Below are positions 50,572-57,983 of a DNA stretch of 64,000 bases, in pieces. The translations under genes and the position numbers were made by a program. Every line of letters starts with the position of its first letter. The stretch's first letter is position 1. The DNA is from Xenophilus sp. E41. Its GTDB lineage: Bacteria > Pseudomonadota > Gammaproteobacteria > Burkholderiales > Burkholderiaceae_C. The stretch covers positions 461,713-525,712 of the forward strand of contig NZ_QPIB01000009.1 of NCBI RefSeq assembly GCF_003671765.1, written 5' to 3'. The notes beneath the pieces were generated by a model. That model was not told the DNA's origin. It did not search any database and worked only from the letters and a program-made list of their open reading frames with translations.

Positions 50572-51057
50572 TCAGAGCGTCTCGTCGGCCGAGACGATGA
50601 AGTCCGTGCCGCGGATGCCGATGGTGGCGGTGGGCGTGTCGATGCGCACGGCCTCGGGCGTGGCCTTGCCGATCAGGCCGGTCACCATGCGCAGGGTGCC
50701 GCGCGCGAGCCGCCCGATCACGCTGCCATCGTGCGTGCGCGAGTCGTAGTGGAAGGTCTGCAGGTCGAAGCTCGACTGCGGGCCGATCACGAAGGTCGTG
50801 CCGTCGCGCAGCACCACGCTGGCGCCCGACTGCGCGCCGGTCACGATGCGCTGCCGGGCATTCACCACGTCGCCCACGCGCGCGGGCGTGCCGGCGCCTT
50901 GCGCGTCCTGCAACTGGACCTCGCCTCGGACCGTCTTGAGCCGGCCGGCATGGGCGTCGACAGGCGTGTCGGCGGCGAACGCCGGGCCGTGCAGTGCCCC
51001 CAGGGTGCTGCACAGGACGATCAGCGAAGCGAGGGGGCGGCGATGGGGCATGGGCAT
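50572..51057 (-). CDS. Periplasmic FecR-domain protein
   Basis: The 161-residue protein has a signal peptide (1-29, GPAFAAD) and a single FecR-like domain: LKTVRGEVQLQD, VGDVVNARQRIVTGAQSGASVVLRDGTTFVIGPQSSFDLQTF, and IDTPTATIGIRGTDFIVS. Unlike true FecR it has no cytoplasmic anti-sigma part, and no sigma factor, FecA or OmpA-like partner is adjacent. Free FecR domains occur in surface-associated and secretion-linked proteins and may bind peptidoglycan or a partner. The ATG at 51057 starts the signal peptide. It is a single-gene unit ending at the shared terminator. Confidence 0.8.
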   Translation of the reverse strand: MPMPHRRPLASLIVLCSTLGALHGPAFAADTPVDAHAGRLKTVRGEVQLQDAQGAGTPARVGDVVNARQRIVTGAQSGASVVLRDGTTFVIGPQSSFDLQTFHYDSRTHDGSVIGRLARGTLRMVTGLIGKATPEAVRIDTPTATIGIRGTDFIVSADETL

Positions 51058-51265
51058 GTGAACGCTCGTAGTGGAGGTTGGGGCGCGGCGGACGCCGGCA
51101 GCGGCCGGTGCAGGGTCTACCGTGCGATTGGCGGGGCACTTTAGGGGCCGCAGCGCTGGAGGCACAGGCACAAGTGCGCGCTTGTGCCGCTGGAGATGCG
51201 CCGCCGGCGACGCAAGCCGCGCTTTCGTGAGGAAGTTCGCGCGCCCTCGGCGCCGGGCCGGGTGG

Positions 51266-51280
51266 TGGCATCATGGTTGC
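51266..51280 (+). promoter_or_regulatory. Sigma-54-like site before the Bug receptor gene
   Basis: TGGCAT-CATGG-TTGC keeps GG and GC ten bases apart and matches nine of ten key bases of TGGCAC-N5-TTGC. It lies about 50 bases before the start at 51332, a suitable distance. It is weaker than the site before eat, since the sixth base and the base after TTGC differ, and chance is possible. Confidence 0.35.
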
Positions 51281-51331
51281 GCCGGCGACGCCGGTTCCTG
51301 AACACCTCATCCAACACACAGGAGACCTCCC

Positions 51332-52306
51332 ATGACTTTCGTCCGATTCGCTGCGCCGGCCGTGCTGCTGGGGCTGGCCGGAACGCTCGGCGCCGTCGGC
51401 GCGCAGGCGCAGACCAACTGGCCCACCAAACCCATCCGCTTCGTCGTGCCTTTCTCGGCCGGCGGCGCCAACGACCTCATGGCGCGAGCCGCCGCCGAGG
51501 GCGCCGGCAAGGTGCTGGGCCAACCGGTGGTGGTGGACAACAAGCCGGGTGCCGGTGCGATGCTGGGCACCGACGTCGTGGCCAAGAGCGCGCCCGACGG
51601 CTACACCTTCCTGGTCAGCGCGGCCGGGGTGGTGTCGAACAGCATGATCCGCAAGCAGGTGCCCTACAAGGACAGCGACCTGGTGCCCGTGGCCATGATC
51701 GGGCTGGCGCCTTCAGTCATCGTGGCGCCGGCCAACGCGCCCTACAAGGACCTCAAGGAGTTCGTCGCCGCGTCCAAGCAGGGCAAGGGCCTGCACTTCG
51801 CGACGGCCGGCACGGGCAGCACGCCCCATTTCGTCGAGGGCCTGCTCGAGAAGAACCACGGCGCCAAGCTCGACGTGGTGCCGTACAAGAGCGGCTCCGA
51901 GTCGATCACGGCAGTGCTGGGCAGCCAGGTCGATGCGACTTCGGAAGCGAGCATCGTGGTGCTGCCGTACATCAAGAGCGGCAAGCTCAAGGCGCTGGCG
52001 ACGACCTGGACGCAGCGCATCTCGGCCTACCCGCAGCTGTCGACCGCGGTCGAACAGGGTTTCGACGACATCCGCATCGCGCACTGGGCGGGCGTGCATG
52101 CGCCGGCGGGCACGCCGCCGGCCATCCTCGACAAGATGGCCGCTGCCGTTGACAAGGCCATGAAGGACCCGGCGACGATCGAGCGCCTGAAAGCCGTGGG
52201 GATCGAGCCGATCGGCGGCACGCGGGCCTCCTTCGGCAAGTTCGTCGACGAGGAGCGCGCGCGCCTCGGGGCCGTGGTCAAGGCCACCGGCATGCGCGAG
52301 GACTGA
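51332..52306 (+). CDS. Bug/TctC-family periplasmic receptor
   Basis: The 324-residue protein has a signal peptide (1-27, GAQAQT) and the Bug fold: WPTKPIRFVVPFSAGGANDLMARAAAEGAGKVLGQPVVVDNKPGAGAMLGTDVVAKS in its opening half and HFATAGTGSTPHFVEGLL further on. Such receptors bind organic acids for tripartite tricarboxylate transporters, and many are orphans in Comamonadaceae with possible sensing roles. No TctA or TctB is adjacent, so this copy is an orphan. It begins after AGGAGACCTCCC. Confidence 0.93.
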   Translation: MTFVRFAAPAVLLGLAGTLGAVGAQAQTNWPTKPIRFVVPFSAGGANDLMARAAAEGAGKVLGQPVVVDNKPGAGAMLGTDVVAKSAPDGYTFLVSAAGVVSNSMIRKQVPYKDSDLVPVAMIGLAPSVIVAPANAPYKDLKEFVAASKQGKGLHFATAGTGSTPHFVEGLLEKNHGAKLDVVPYKSGSESITAVLGSQVDATSEASIVVLPYIKSGKLKALATTWTQRISAYPQLSTAVEQGFDDIRIAHWAGVHAPAGTPPAILDKMAAAVDKAMKDPATIERLKAVGIEPIGGTRASFGKFVDEERARLGAVVKATGMRED

Positions 52307-52541
52307 GCTCTCCGGCGTCAGCCCGACTGGGTCGGCCCCGGTGCCTCGACGCGGTTTGCAACTGGCCCATTCAGCCTCGCCGAAATGTGAAATATTGCAA
52401 ACAATCGCGTCGGGGTTTTCAACCCTCGGCTTCGCGGGGTGAGGCCCGGATGGTGCAGACTTTGTTTCGCGGGGAGCACGCCTCTCGCCATGACATGGCG
52501 GTCCTACACGCGCGTCGCGAGAGGCCACCGAGGGGACAAGC

Positions 52542-52763
52542 ATGGAAGAGACGAGTGCGCAGGACATCGGCCCGCAATTTGCGCAGTGGGCCGAACTCAC
52601 CGACGCTTACGCCCGAAAACTGACCGCCCTGCAACAGGGCGAGCCCGGCGCCCGGGCGGACGCCGCCCGGCTGGCGCGCGAGATCCAGGCGTTGATGGCG
52701 CCGCCGGGGACGGTCATGATGGCGCCGCCGAGACCCGCCCCGGCCGTGATGCTGGCGCGCTGA
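52542..52763 (+). CDS. Small helical protein, unknown
   Basis: The 73-residue product reads as a helical, acidic-then-neutral protein (FAQWAELTDAYARKLTALQQGEPGARADAARLAREIQALMAPPG) with a Pro/Met-rich tail. I know of no function. It has its own start after AAGCATG with GAGGGGACA upstream, and normal codon use. Similar short frames occur near chaperone and stress genes in the family, but the link to the cbpMA genes (convergent, 48 bases away) is only positional. The 235 bases before it hold no clear feature. Confidence 0.6.
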   Translation: MEETSAQDIGPQFAQWAELTDAYARKLTALQQGEPGARADAARLAREIQALMAPPGTVMMAPPRPAPAVMLAR

Positions 52764-52810
52764 CCGCCGGCGCGCCCCATCGTTCGATGCGGTGCGCCAG
52801 CGGCGCTCGC

Positions 52811-53119
52811 TCAGCCCAGCAGCGCCTTGAGCCTGCGCACTTCCTGCTGCAACTCGAGGATCAGCGCCGCCGCGTCGAGCCCGACGTCGAAGTCGCGCTG
52901 CAGCCGTCGAGTGTCGAGGGCGCGGCGCAGGTCGCTGCCGTCGAAGCGCCAGTCTTCCAGCCGCGCGGATTGCGGCCGCAGGATGCCGACCTCGGCGAGT
53001 TCGGCCACCCACTCGATCGGTGCGCCACAGGCGTGCGCGAGCTGCAGGGCGGCCAGCGGGTCGGCCGGCCCGACCGTCGTGCAGTGGGAGATGGTGACGG
53101 TGGTGGTTCGCGTGCTCAT
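52811..53119 (-). CDS. cbpM: Chaperone modulator CbpM
   Basis: The 102-residue MerR-like protein matches CbpM, which binds the J domain of CbpA and blocks both its co-chaperone and DNA-binding work. The region APIEWVAELAEVGILRPQ is the usual helix pair, and the C-terminal ALILELQQEVRRLKALLG is a short coiled coil. Its ATG overlaps the cbpA stop by four bases, so the ratio of the two proteins is fixed by coupling. Confidence 0.9.
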   Translation of the reverse strand: MSTRTTTVTISHCTTVGPADPLAALQLAHACGAPIEWVAELAEVGILRPQSARLEDWRFDGSDLRRALDTRRLQRDFDVGLDAAALILELQQEVRRLKALLG

Positions 53120-54105
53120 GCGGAGGCTCCCGAGGCGGCGAGTTGGCGGCGCGGATCGAAGCCGGCCGTGGCCTTGGCCAGTTGTTCATACGCGGTGCGT
53201 GCGGCATCGCTGTCGGCGGGTGGCAAGGCGATTGCCAGCACCAGGTAGAGGTCACCGCCCAGGCCGCGGCCTCTCAGGCGCAGCTTGAGGCCGGCACGCG
53301 CGTTGGGCGGCACGCGCACGGCACCGGTGCCGCCACCCGGCAGCGGCACTTCGACCTCGGCGCCCAGCGCTGCCTCGGACGGCGTGACCGGCAGGTCCAT
53401 CGACAGGTCCTGGCCGTCCACGCGGTAGACCGGATGCGGCGCGATGCGCACCTCCAGGTAGAGGTCGCCGGCCGGCTCGCCGCCATGGCCCGGCAGGCCC
53501 TGGCCGGCGATGCGGATGTACTGACCGGGCCGCACGGCGCGCGGGATGTTCACGCGCAGCGTGCGGGTGACGAACTCGGGCTCGCCCTGGTCGTTCACCT
53601 CCATCGCGCGCAGCGTAATCTCGCGCTCGCCGCCCTGCAGCGCGAACTCCAGCGGCACCTCGATCGCCGCGTGGTGGTCCTCGCCCTTGGCCCGGTACTT
53701 TCGGCGCGTGGCGTTGCGCCGCTCGGCCGCGCCGAACACCGAGGAGAAGAAGTCGCTGAAGTCCGCATGGTCGGCCGGGCCATGGCCGGCGCCGCGGTGG
53801 AACTCGAAGCCCTCGTCCCAGCCCGGAGGGGGCTGGAAGCCGCCACCGCCGCCGGCATCGAAGTCGGGCCCGGTGCCGCGACCGCTGCGCACCCGCTCGG
53901 CCAGCGCGTCGTAGGCGGCGCGTTTTTCCTTGTTGCCCAGCACGTCCCAGGCCTCGTTGACGTCGCGCATGCGCGTCTCGGCGTCGGCCTCCTTGCTGAC
54001 GTCGGGGTGGTATTTGCGGGCGAGCTTGCGGTAGGCCTTGCGGATCTCGTCCTCGGAGGCCGTTCGCTCCACGCCCAGGGCGCTGTAGTAGTCCTTGAAG
54101 TCCAT
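53116..54105 (-). CDS. cbpA: Curved-DNA-binding co-chaperone CbpA (class B DnaJ)
   Basis: The 329-residue protein has an N-terminal J domain with H33-P34-D35, a Gly/Phe-rich linker with GGGGGFQPPPGWDEGF (70-120), and two C-terminal beta domains (EVPLEFALQGGEREITLR; RVNIPRAVRPGQYIRIAGQGLPG). It lacks the zinc finger of DnaJ, which marks the CbpA type. It stimulates DnaK and, in E. coli, also binds curved DNA in stationary phase. It is followed by its modulator cbpM. A histidine phosphatase gene ends 677 bases to its right on the same strand start side. Confidence 0.95.
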   Translation of the reverse strand: MDFKDYYSALGVERTASEDEIRKAYRKLARKYHPDVSKEADAETRMRDVNEAWDVLGNKEKRAAYDALAERVRSGRGTGPDFDAGGGGGFQPPPGWDEGFEFHRGAGHGPADHADFSDFFSSVFGAAERRNATRRKYRAKGEDHHAAIEVPLEFALQGGEREITLRAMEVNDQGEPEFVTRTLRVNIPRAVRPGQYIRIAGQGLPGHGGEPAGDLYLEVRIAPHPVYRVDGQDLSMDLPVTPSEAALGAEVEVPLPGGGTGAVRVPPNARAGLKLRLRGRGLGGDLYLVLAIALPPADSDAARTAYEQLAKATAGFDPRRQLAASGASA

Positions 54106-54134
54106 GGTGCGGCAGGAGAAGGGGATGAAAAGGG

Positions 54135-54788
54135 TCAGGCGATCGCAGCTTGCGCCGGATCACCCGCGGCCTGCAAGGCCTCCACCCGCCATATGGGGGC
54201 CTGGCGCCAGAACCGAAGGGGCTGGGCGTTGTCGAGCACGCCGATGTCGATCGGCACGCCCAGCAGGGCGGCCAGCACGTAGAGCGTGCCGCCGTGCGCC
54301 ACGACCAGCACGGGGGCCGGCTCGGCCAGCGCTTCGTCCAGCGCCGAGCGGGTGCGCATGATGAAGGTTTCCAGCGTTTCGCCGCCCTCGGGCGTGCAGG
54401 TCCAGTCCAGGTCGGCCGAGGAGGTGCCCACCAGCCCGCCGAAGTTGCGCTCGCGCAGCACCTCGCGCGCGATCGGCGACAGCTTGTGCGGCGCGGCCAC
54501 CGCGTGCGCAGTGTCGAAGGCCCGCCGCGCGTCGCTGGTCACGATGGTGCGGATCGGCTCGCCCGCCAGCACCGTGGCCGCCAGGGCGGCCTGCTCCAGC
54601 CCCAGCTCCGACAGCGGCTCGTCGTAGCCCTGGAAGATGCGCAGCGCGTTGCGCGGCGTCTGGCCGTGGCGCAGGAAGTAGAAGTGGTCGCACTCGGGCG
54701 AGAGCGGATGCGCGCCGGCGAGGGCCACCAGTTCCTTCACGCCGCGCGTCTGGCCGGCCATGTTGTTGACGTAGGGGGTTCTGGACAT
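54135..54788 (-). CDS. Histidine phosphatase family protein
   Basis: The 217-residue protein has the phosphoglycerate-mutase-like signature YFLRHGQTPRNALRIFQGYDEPLSELG, with the phospho-His in RHG, the second arginine region TSDARRAFDTAHAV, the acid in VLRERNFG and the late VLVVAHGG His. It is a small-molecule or protein phosphatase; the substrate is not evident. It shares its strand with cbpA (29 bases downstream) and with the HPP-CBS gene (19 bases upstream), so the block from 55977 to 52811 may be one transcript. Confidence 0.9.
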   Translation of the reverse strand: MSRTPYVNNMAGQTRGVKELVALAGAHPLSPECDHFYFLRHGQTPRNALRIFQGYDEPLSELGLEQAALAATVLAGEPIRTIVTSDARRAFDTAHAVAAPHKLSPIAREVLRERNFGGLVGTSSADLDWTCTPEGGETLETFIMRTRSALDEALAEPAPVLVVAHGGTLYVLAALLGVPIDIGVLDNAQPLRFWRQAPIWRVEALQAAGDPAQAAIA

Positions 54789-54807
54789 CTGCGGGCTCCT
54801 GGGTGCT

Positions 54808-55977
54808 TCAGTCGGGCCGCGCTGCGCGATAGAGCACGCGCACCAGGTCCGACTGGGTGATGATGCCGGCGAGCCGCTGCTCGCCGTCGATGATGGGGAT
54901 GTGGTGGTGGCCGCCTTCCGAGAACAGCGGCACCAGCTCGACGACCAGGCGGTCGGCGCTGGCCACGCGCACCTGGCGCGTCATGATCTGGCCGACCACC
55001 TCGGGCTTGTCGGAATGCACGAGGCCGCTGGGCGCCAGCAGCGCGCGCAGCCGCTGGCCCAGGCCCAGCGGGGAGGCGTCGGGTTGCGCGTGGCGCATGA
55101 AGTCCGCCACGGTGACGATGCCGACGATGCGGCGCGCGCGGTCGATCACCGGCAGCGCCTTGATGCGGCGCTGCCGCATCAGGGCCCAGGCCTCGGTCAG
55201 CGGCGTGCCGAATTCGGCTGTCACAAGGCCGGTCGACATCACGTCGGCGCAGCGCAGTTCGCCCAGCGTGCGCCGCCACGAGGCCAGCTCGGCCTCGTGC
55301 AGCAGCGCCTCGAGGTCGTCGCGCGGGATGTCGAGCACCTGGTTGTAGTGCGCCAGTGCGGCGTCGAAGTCGGCGGCTGAAAAACGCGACGGCGCGCCGG
55401 CCGGTGGCGCCGCCGGCCGCTGGGCATGCGGGTATCGCCGCCCCGTCAGGCTGTTGTAGACGATGCCGGCCAGCACCAGCAGCACCGAGTTCACCAGCAC
55501 CGGGAACAGCGCGAAGGAGGGGCTCGTCATGTGCCCCAGCACCGCCAGCAGCGCCGACGCACCACCCGGCGGATGCAGGCAGCGCAGCGTGAACATCAGG
55601 CCGATCGCCAGGCCCACGGCCAGTGCGCCTGCCAGTGCCGGGTCCGGCACCCAGGCCGCGCAGGCGATGCCCACGAGCGCCGACAAGGTGTTGCCGCCCA
55701 CCACCGCCCAGGGCTGCGCCAGCGGACTGGCCGGCACGGCGAAGACCAGCACGGCCGTCGCCCCGAGCGGCGCCACCAGCCAGGCCGCCGCGTGGCCGTG
55801 GCTGGCCCAGGCCTGGCTCAGCAATGCGGTGAAGGCGAGGCCCAGCATCGCGCCCAGTACGGCCCGAAGGCGCTCGCGTCGGTCGACGTGCACCGGTGCC
55901 GGCCGCAGGGCGGCCAGGGCGGCCTGCATGCGTGCGCGGCGGGAAGGGGCGGCGGTTCCGGGGGGAGTGGAAGTCAA
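54808..55977 (-). CDS. HPP-family membrane protein with CBS pair
   Basis: The 389-residue protein has an N-terminal HPP domain (about 40-175) with four to five membrane segments and the LHPPGGASALLAVLG motif, and two C-terminal CBS domains (about 240-385; CADVMSTGLVTAEFGTPLTEAW, IMTRQVRVASADRLVVELVPLFSEGGHHHIPII). HPP proteins in cyanobacteria and plastids have been tied to nitrite transport; CBS pairs sense adenine nucleotides. This suggests an energy-gated membrane transporter or sensor, ligand unknown. The ATG at 55977 is preceded by a repeat copy. Confidence 0.88.
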   Translation of the reverse strand: MTSTPPGTAAPSRRARMQAALAALRPAPVHVDRRERLRAVLGAMLGLAFTALLSQAWASHGHAAAWLVAPLGATAVLVFAVPASPLAQPWAVVGGNTLSALVGIACAAWVPDPALAGALAVGLAIGLMFTLRCLHPPGGASALLAVLGHMTSPSFALFPVLVNSVLLVLAGIVYNSLTGRRYPHAQRPAAPPAGAPSRFSAADFDAALAHYNQVLDIPRDDLEALLHEAELASWRRTLGELRCADVMSTGLVTAEFGTPLTEAWALMRQRRIKALPVIDRARRIVGIVTVADFMRHAQPDASPLGLGQRLRALLAPSGLVHSDKPEVVGQIMTRQVRVASADRLVVELVPLFSEGGHHHIPIIDGEQRLAGIITQSDLVRVLYRAARPD

Positions 55978-55995
55978 GTCTCTTCAGCCTCTTTC

Positions 55996-56060
55996 GCTAT
56001 CGAAAAGATAGCTGCAGGCGCCCGTCGGACGGGCGCTGCGGGCCATTTTGGCTCGAAACA
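55996..56060. repeat. Dispersed palindromic repeat, copy 4
   Basis: GCTATCGAAAAGATAGC (55996-56012) equals the core at 3762. The tail CTGCAGGCGCCCGTCG... contains GCGCCCGTC-GGACGGGCGC, a perfect hairpin, and ends in CCATTTTGGCTCGAAAC, matching copies 1 and 5. It lies between the HPP-CBS gene and pssA, both on the minus strand, near the start of the former. Confidence 0.78.
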
Positions 56061-56100
56061 CGCAGGCGCGCCGGCGCCATCGGTCGCGGGGTTTACTGGC

Positions 56101-56757
56101 TCAGAGCTTCGGAATCCGCAGCGTCTTGCTGATCATGAGCGTGCCCGAGAGCGCGAAGAGCAGCGTCAGCCCGTGCAGCGTCCAGGGGCCGAGCTGCCAG
56201 GCGCCGCCCCACAGCGCATCGCCGATGCGGCCTTGCGACGCCGCCCAGGCCAGCACCCCGACGAGCACCACGCTGGTCGGGATCGGCGTGCCCTCGAAGT
56301 ACTTCACCTTGGCGCCGCCCTCGGAGAGCTGCTCGGCCGTCACGTTGTAGCGCGCCAGCCGGCTCACGCCGCAGCACACGAAGTAGGCCAGCACCAGGCA
56401 GTCCCAGCCGCCGCGCAGCCCGGCGGCGAAGCCCAGCGCGGCGGGCGCCACGCCGAAGGAGATCACGTCGGCCAGCGAGTCGAGCTCGCGCCCGAGTGCC
56501 GACTGGGTCTGGCGCCAGCGCGCGATGCGGCCGTCGAACACGTCGAAGACGAAGGCTGCGGGCGCCAGCGCCGCGGCCCAGTAGAACTGCGCCAGCGAGC
56601 CGCTGGCGATGAAGGCCATCGCGAGGAAGACCACGCCGACGCCGCAGGCCGCGTTGCCGAGCGTGAAGACGTCGGCGAGATGGAACTCGCGGATCATCGA
56701 GAAATGCCGGCGCGGCGAGCTGTCGGCGGCGGCCTGGGATGGGTGGGGCAGGGGCAT
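56101..56757 (-). CDS. pssA: CDP-diacylglycerol-serine O-phosphatidyltransferase
   Basis: The 218-residue integral membrane enzyme makes phosphatidylserine from CDP-diacylglycerol and serine, the precursor of phosphatidylethanolamine, which in turn is the donor for EptA. The CDP-alcohol phosphotransferase motif D-G-x2-A-R-x8-G-x3-D-x3-D is present as FDGRIARWRQTQSALGRELD and SLAD. About six membrane segments follow the short hydrophilic N-terminus. It is the type II (Bacillus-like) enzyme, not the soluble enteric form. Confidence 0.92.
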   Translation of the reverse strand: MPLPHPSQAAADSSPRRHFSMIREFHLADVFTLGNAACGVGVVFLAMAFIASGSLAQFYWAAALAPAAFVFDVFDGRIARWRQTQSALGRELDSLADVISFGVAPAALGFAAGLRGGWDCLVLAYFVCCGVSRLARYNVTAEQLSEGGAKVKYFEGTPIPTSVVLVGVLAWAASQGRIGDALWGGAWQLGPWTLHGLTLLFALSGTLMISKTLRIPKL

Positions 56758-56883
56758 GGACGTCTCCGCAAAGGAAATGGGGCTGTGGCGCTGCGCGCTG
56801 CGGGTGGTCCGCAGACTAGCGCGCCGCCCGGGTGGCGGCTGTAGTCGCAGGCCGCCCCTGGGCGAACGGCGTGCGGGTGCGCA

Positions 56884-57642
56884 TCAGGCGGCGGCGGCTT
56901 CGGCGGCCGTGCGGCTGGCGTCGCGTCGCTCGGCCAGCTCGCCGAAGCGCCGCAGCAGGCTGGCGGCCTCCGGCGTCGGGCGCACCTGCGCGCGCAGCGC
57001 CTGCGTATCGGGCTGCCCGGCCGCCAGCGCATCGACATAGCCGCGCATCGCGTCGTCGTCGAACTCGGGGTGGAACTGCACGCCCCACGCGTGGTCGCCG
57101 ACGCGGAAGGCCTGGTTCGGCTCCCACGCGTTGGATGCCAGGCGCACCGCGCCCTCGGGCAACTGCAGGGCGCTCTGGCGATGCACCACGTGGGCCGGGA
57201 AGCGCGCCGGCAGGCCGCCGAAGAGCGGATCGTCGGCGGCCTCGGGCAGCAGGTCGACGTCGACCGTCCCGAGCTCCAGGCCCTGCGGATGGTCGTCGGC
57301 GCGGCCGCCGAGCGCGTCGGCCAGCAGCTGGTGGCCGAAGCAGATGCCCAGCAGCGGCGTGCCGGCCCGGGCAGCGCCCGCCAGCCATCGGCCGGTGGAC
57401 TCGGCCCACGCCTCACGGTGCGAGACCATGGCGTGCGAGCCGGTCACCACCACCCCCGAGATGGCCTGGGGGTCGGGCAGCGTGTCGCCGCGGCGCGGAT
57501 CGAGCACGACCAGGGGCAGGGTGCTGTCGCCTAGCCCGCGGGCGATCCAGTGTTCGAAGTCGCCCTGCGCCTCGGCGAGGTCGGGACGCGTGTCGCCGGC
57601 CTTGACGATGACGAGCGGGCGGGGGAGGGGAAGCGTGTCCAT
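56884..57642 (-). CDS. Class I glutamine amidotransferase
   Basis: The 252-residue protein has the catalytic triad C101 (LLGICFGHQLL), H191 and E193 (GVQFHPEFDD). It is the single-domain type related to GMP-synthase glutaminase domains, found in bacteria as a stand-alone enzyme, perhaps acting with an unknown synthetase or on gamma-glutamyl compounds. The start at 57642 (MDTLPLPRPLVIVKAGD) is chosen over a GTG-type start at 57660. It stands alone, 126 bases from pssA. Confidence 0.87.
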   Translation of the reverse strand: MDTLPLPRPLVIVKAGDTRPDLAEAQGDFEHWIARGLGDSTLPLVVLDPRRGDTLPDPQAISGVVVTGSHAMVSHREAWAESTGRWLAGAARAGTPLLGICFGHQLLADALGGRADDHPQGLELGTVDVDLLPEAADDPLFGGLPARFPAHVVHRQSALQLPEGAVRLASNAWEPNQAFRVGDHAWGVQFHPEFDDDAMRGYVDALAAGQPDTQALRAQVRPTPEAASLLRRFGELAERRDASRTAAEAAAA

Positions 57643-57788
57643 GCCCCGATCATGCCGCACGCGTCGTCACGCTCGCCTGGAAGGGATCCGGGCCGACCGC
57701 GCAAGTCGCCTCGACATGGAGGCGGCTTGCGCAATCGGCCCGGAATGAAGGAGCGTGAAAGGCAGCCCCGCGCGATGCGCGGCCGGAA

Positions 57789-57863
57789 TCAGCGAAGCCC
57801 GAAGAAGGACAGCACGGCAGCGATGACAACGATCAGGCCGACAACGTAGATGATGGTGTTCAC
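57789..57863 (-). CDS. 24-residue membrane peptide
   Basis: A GTG start (57863-57861) opens a 24-codon frame ending in TGA. The peptide begins MNTIIYVVGLIVVIAAV and ends SFFGLR, so it is one hydrophobic helix with a short basic end. GGAGAA lies a few bases before the start. It is too short to be found by usual gene calling. Peptides with this pattern, one helix ending FFGLR, recur in Comamonadaceae as small membrane proteins of unknown role. The function is not known. Confidence 0.68.
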   Translation of the reverse strand: MNTIIYVVGLIVVIAAVLSFFGLR

Positions 57864-57983
57864 AGTGAGGTTCTCCGGATAAGACGTGCACGCAGTGTCG
57901 GCCGCGCGCCGGTACACGCTCCGTCGGAGATCACTGGCGCCGCATGTAGGACGCCCCGGGAGCCCGTCGGCAGGCGCGGTCGT

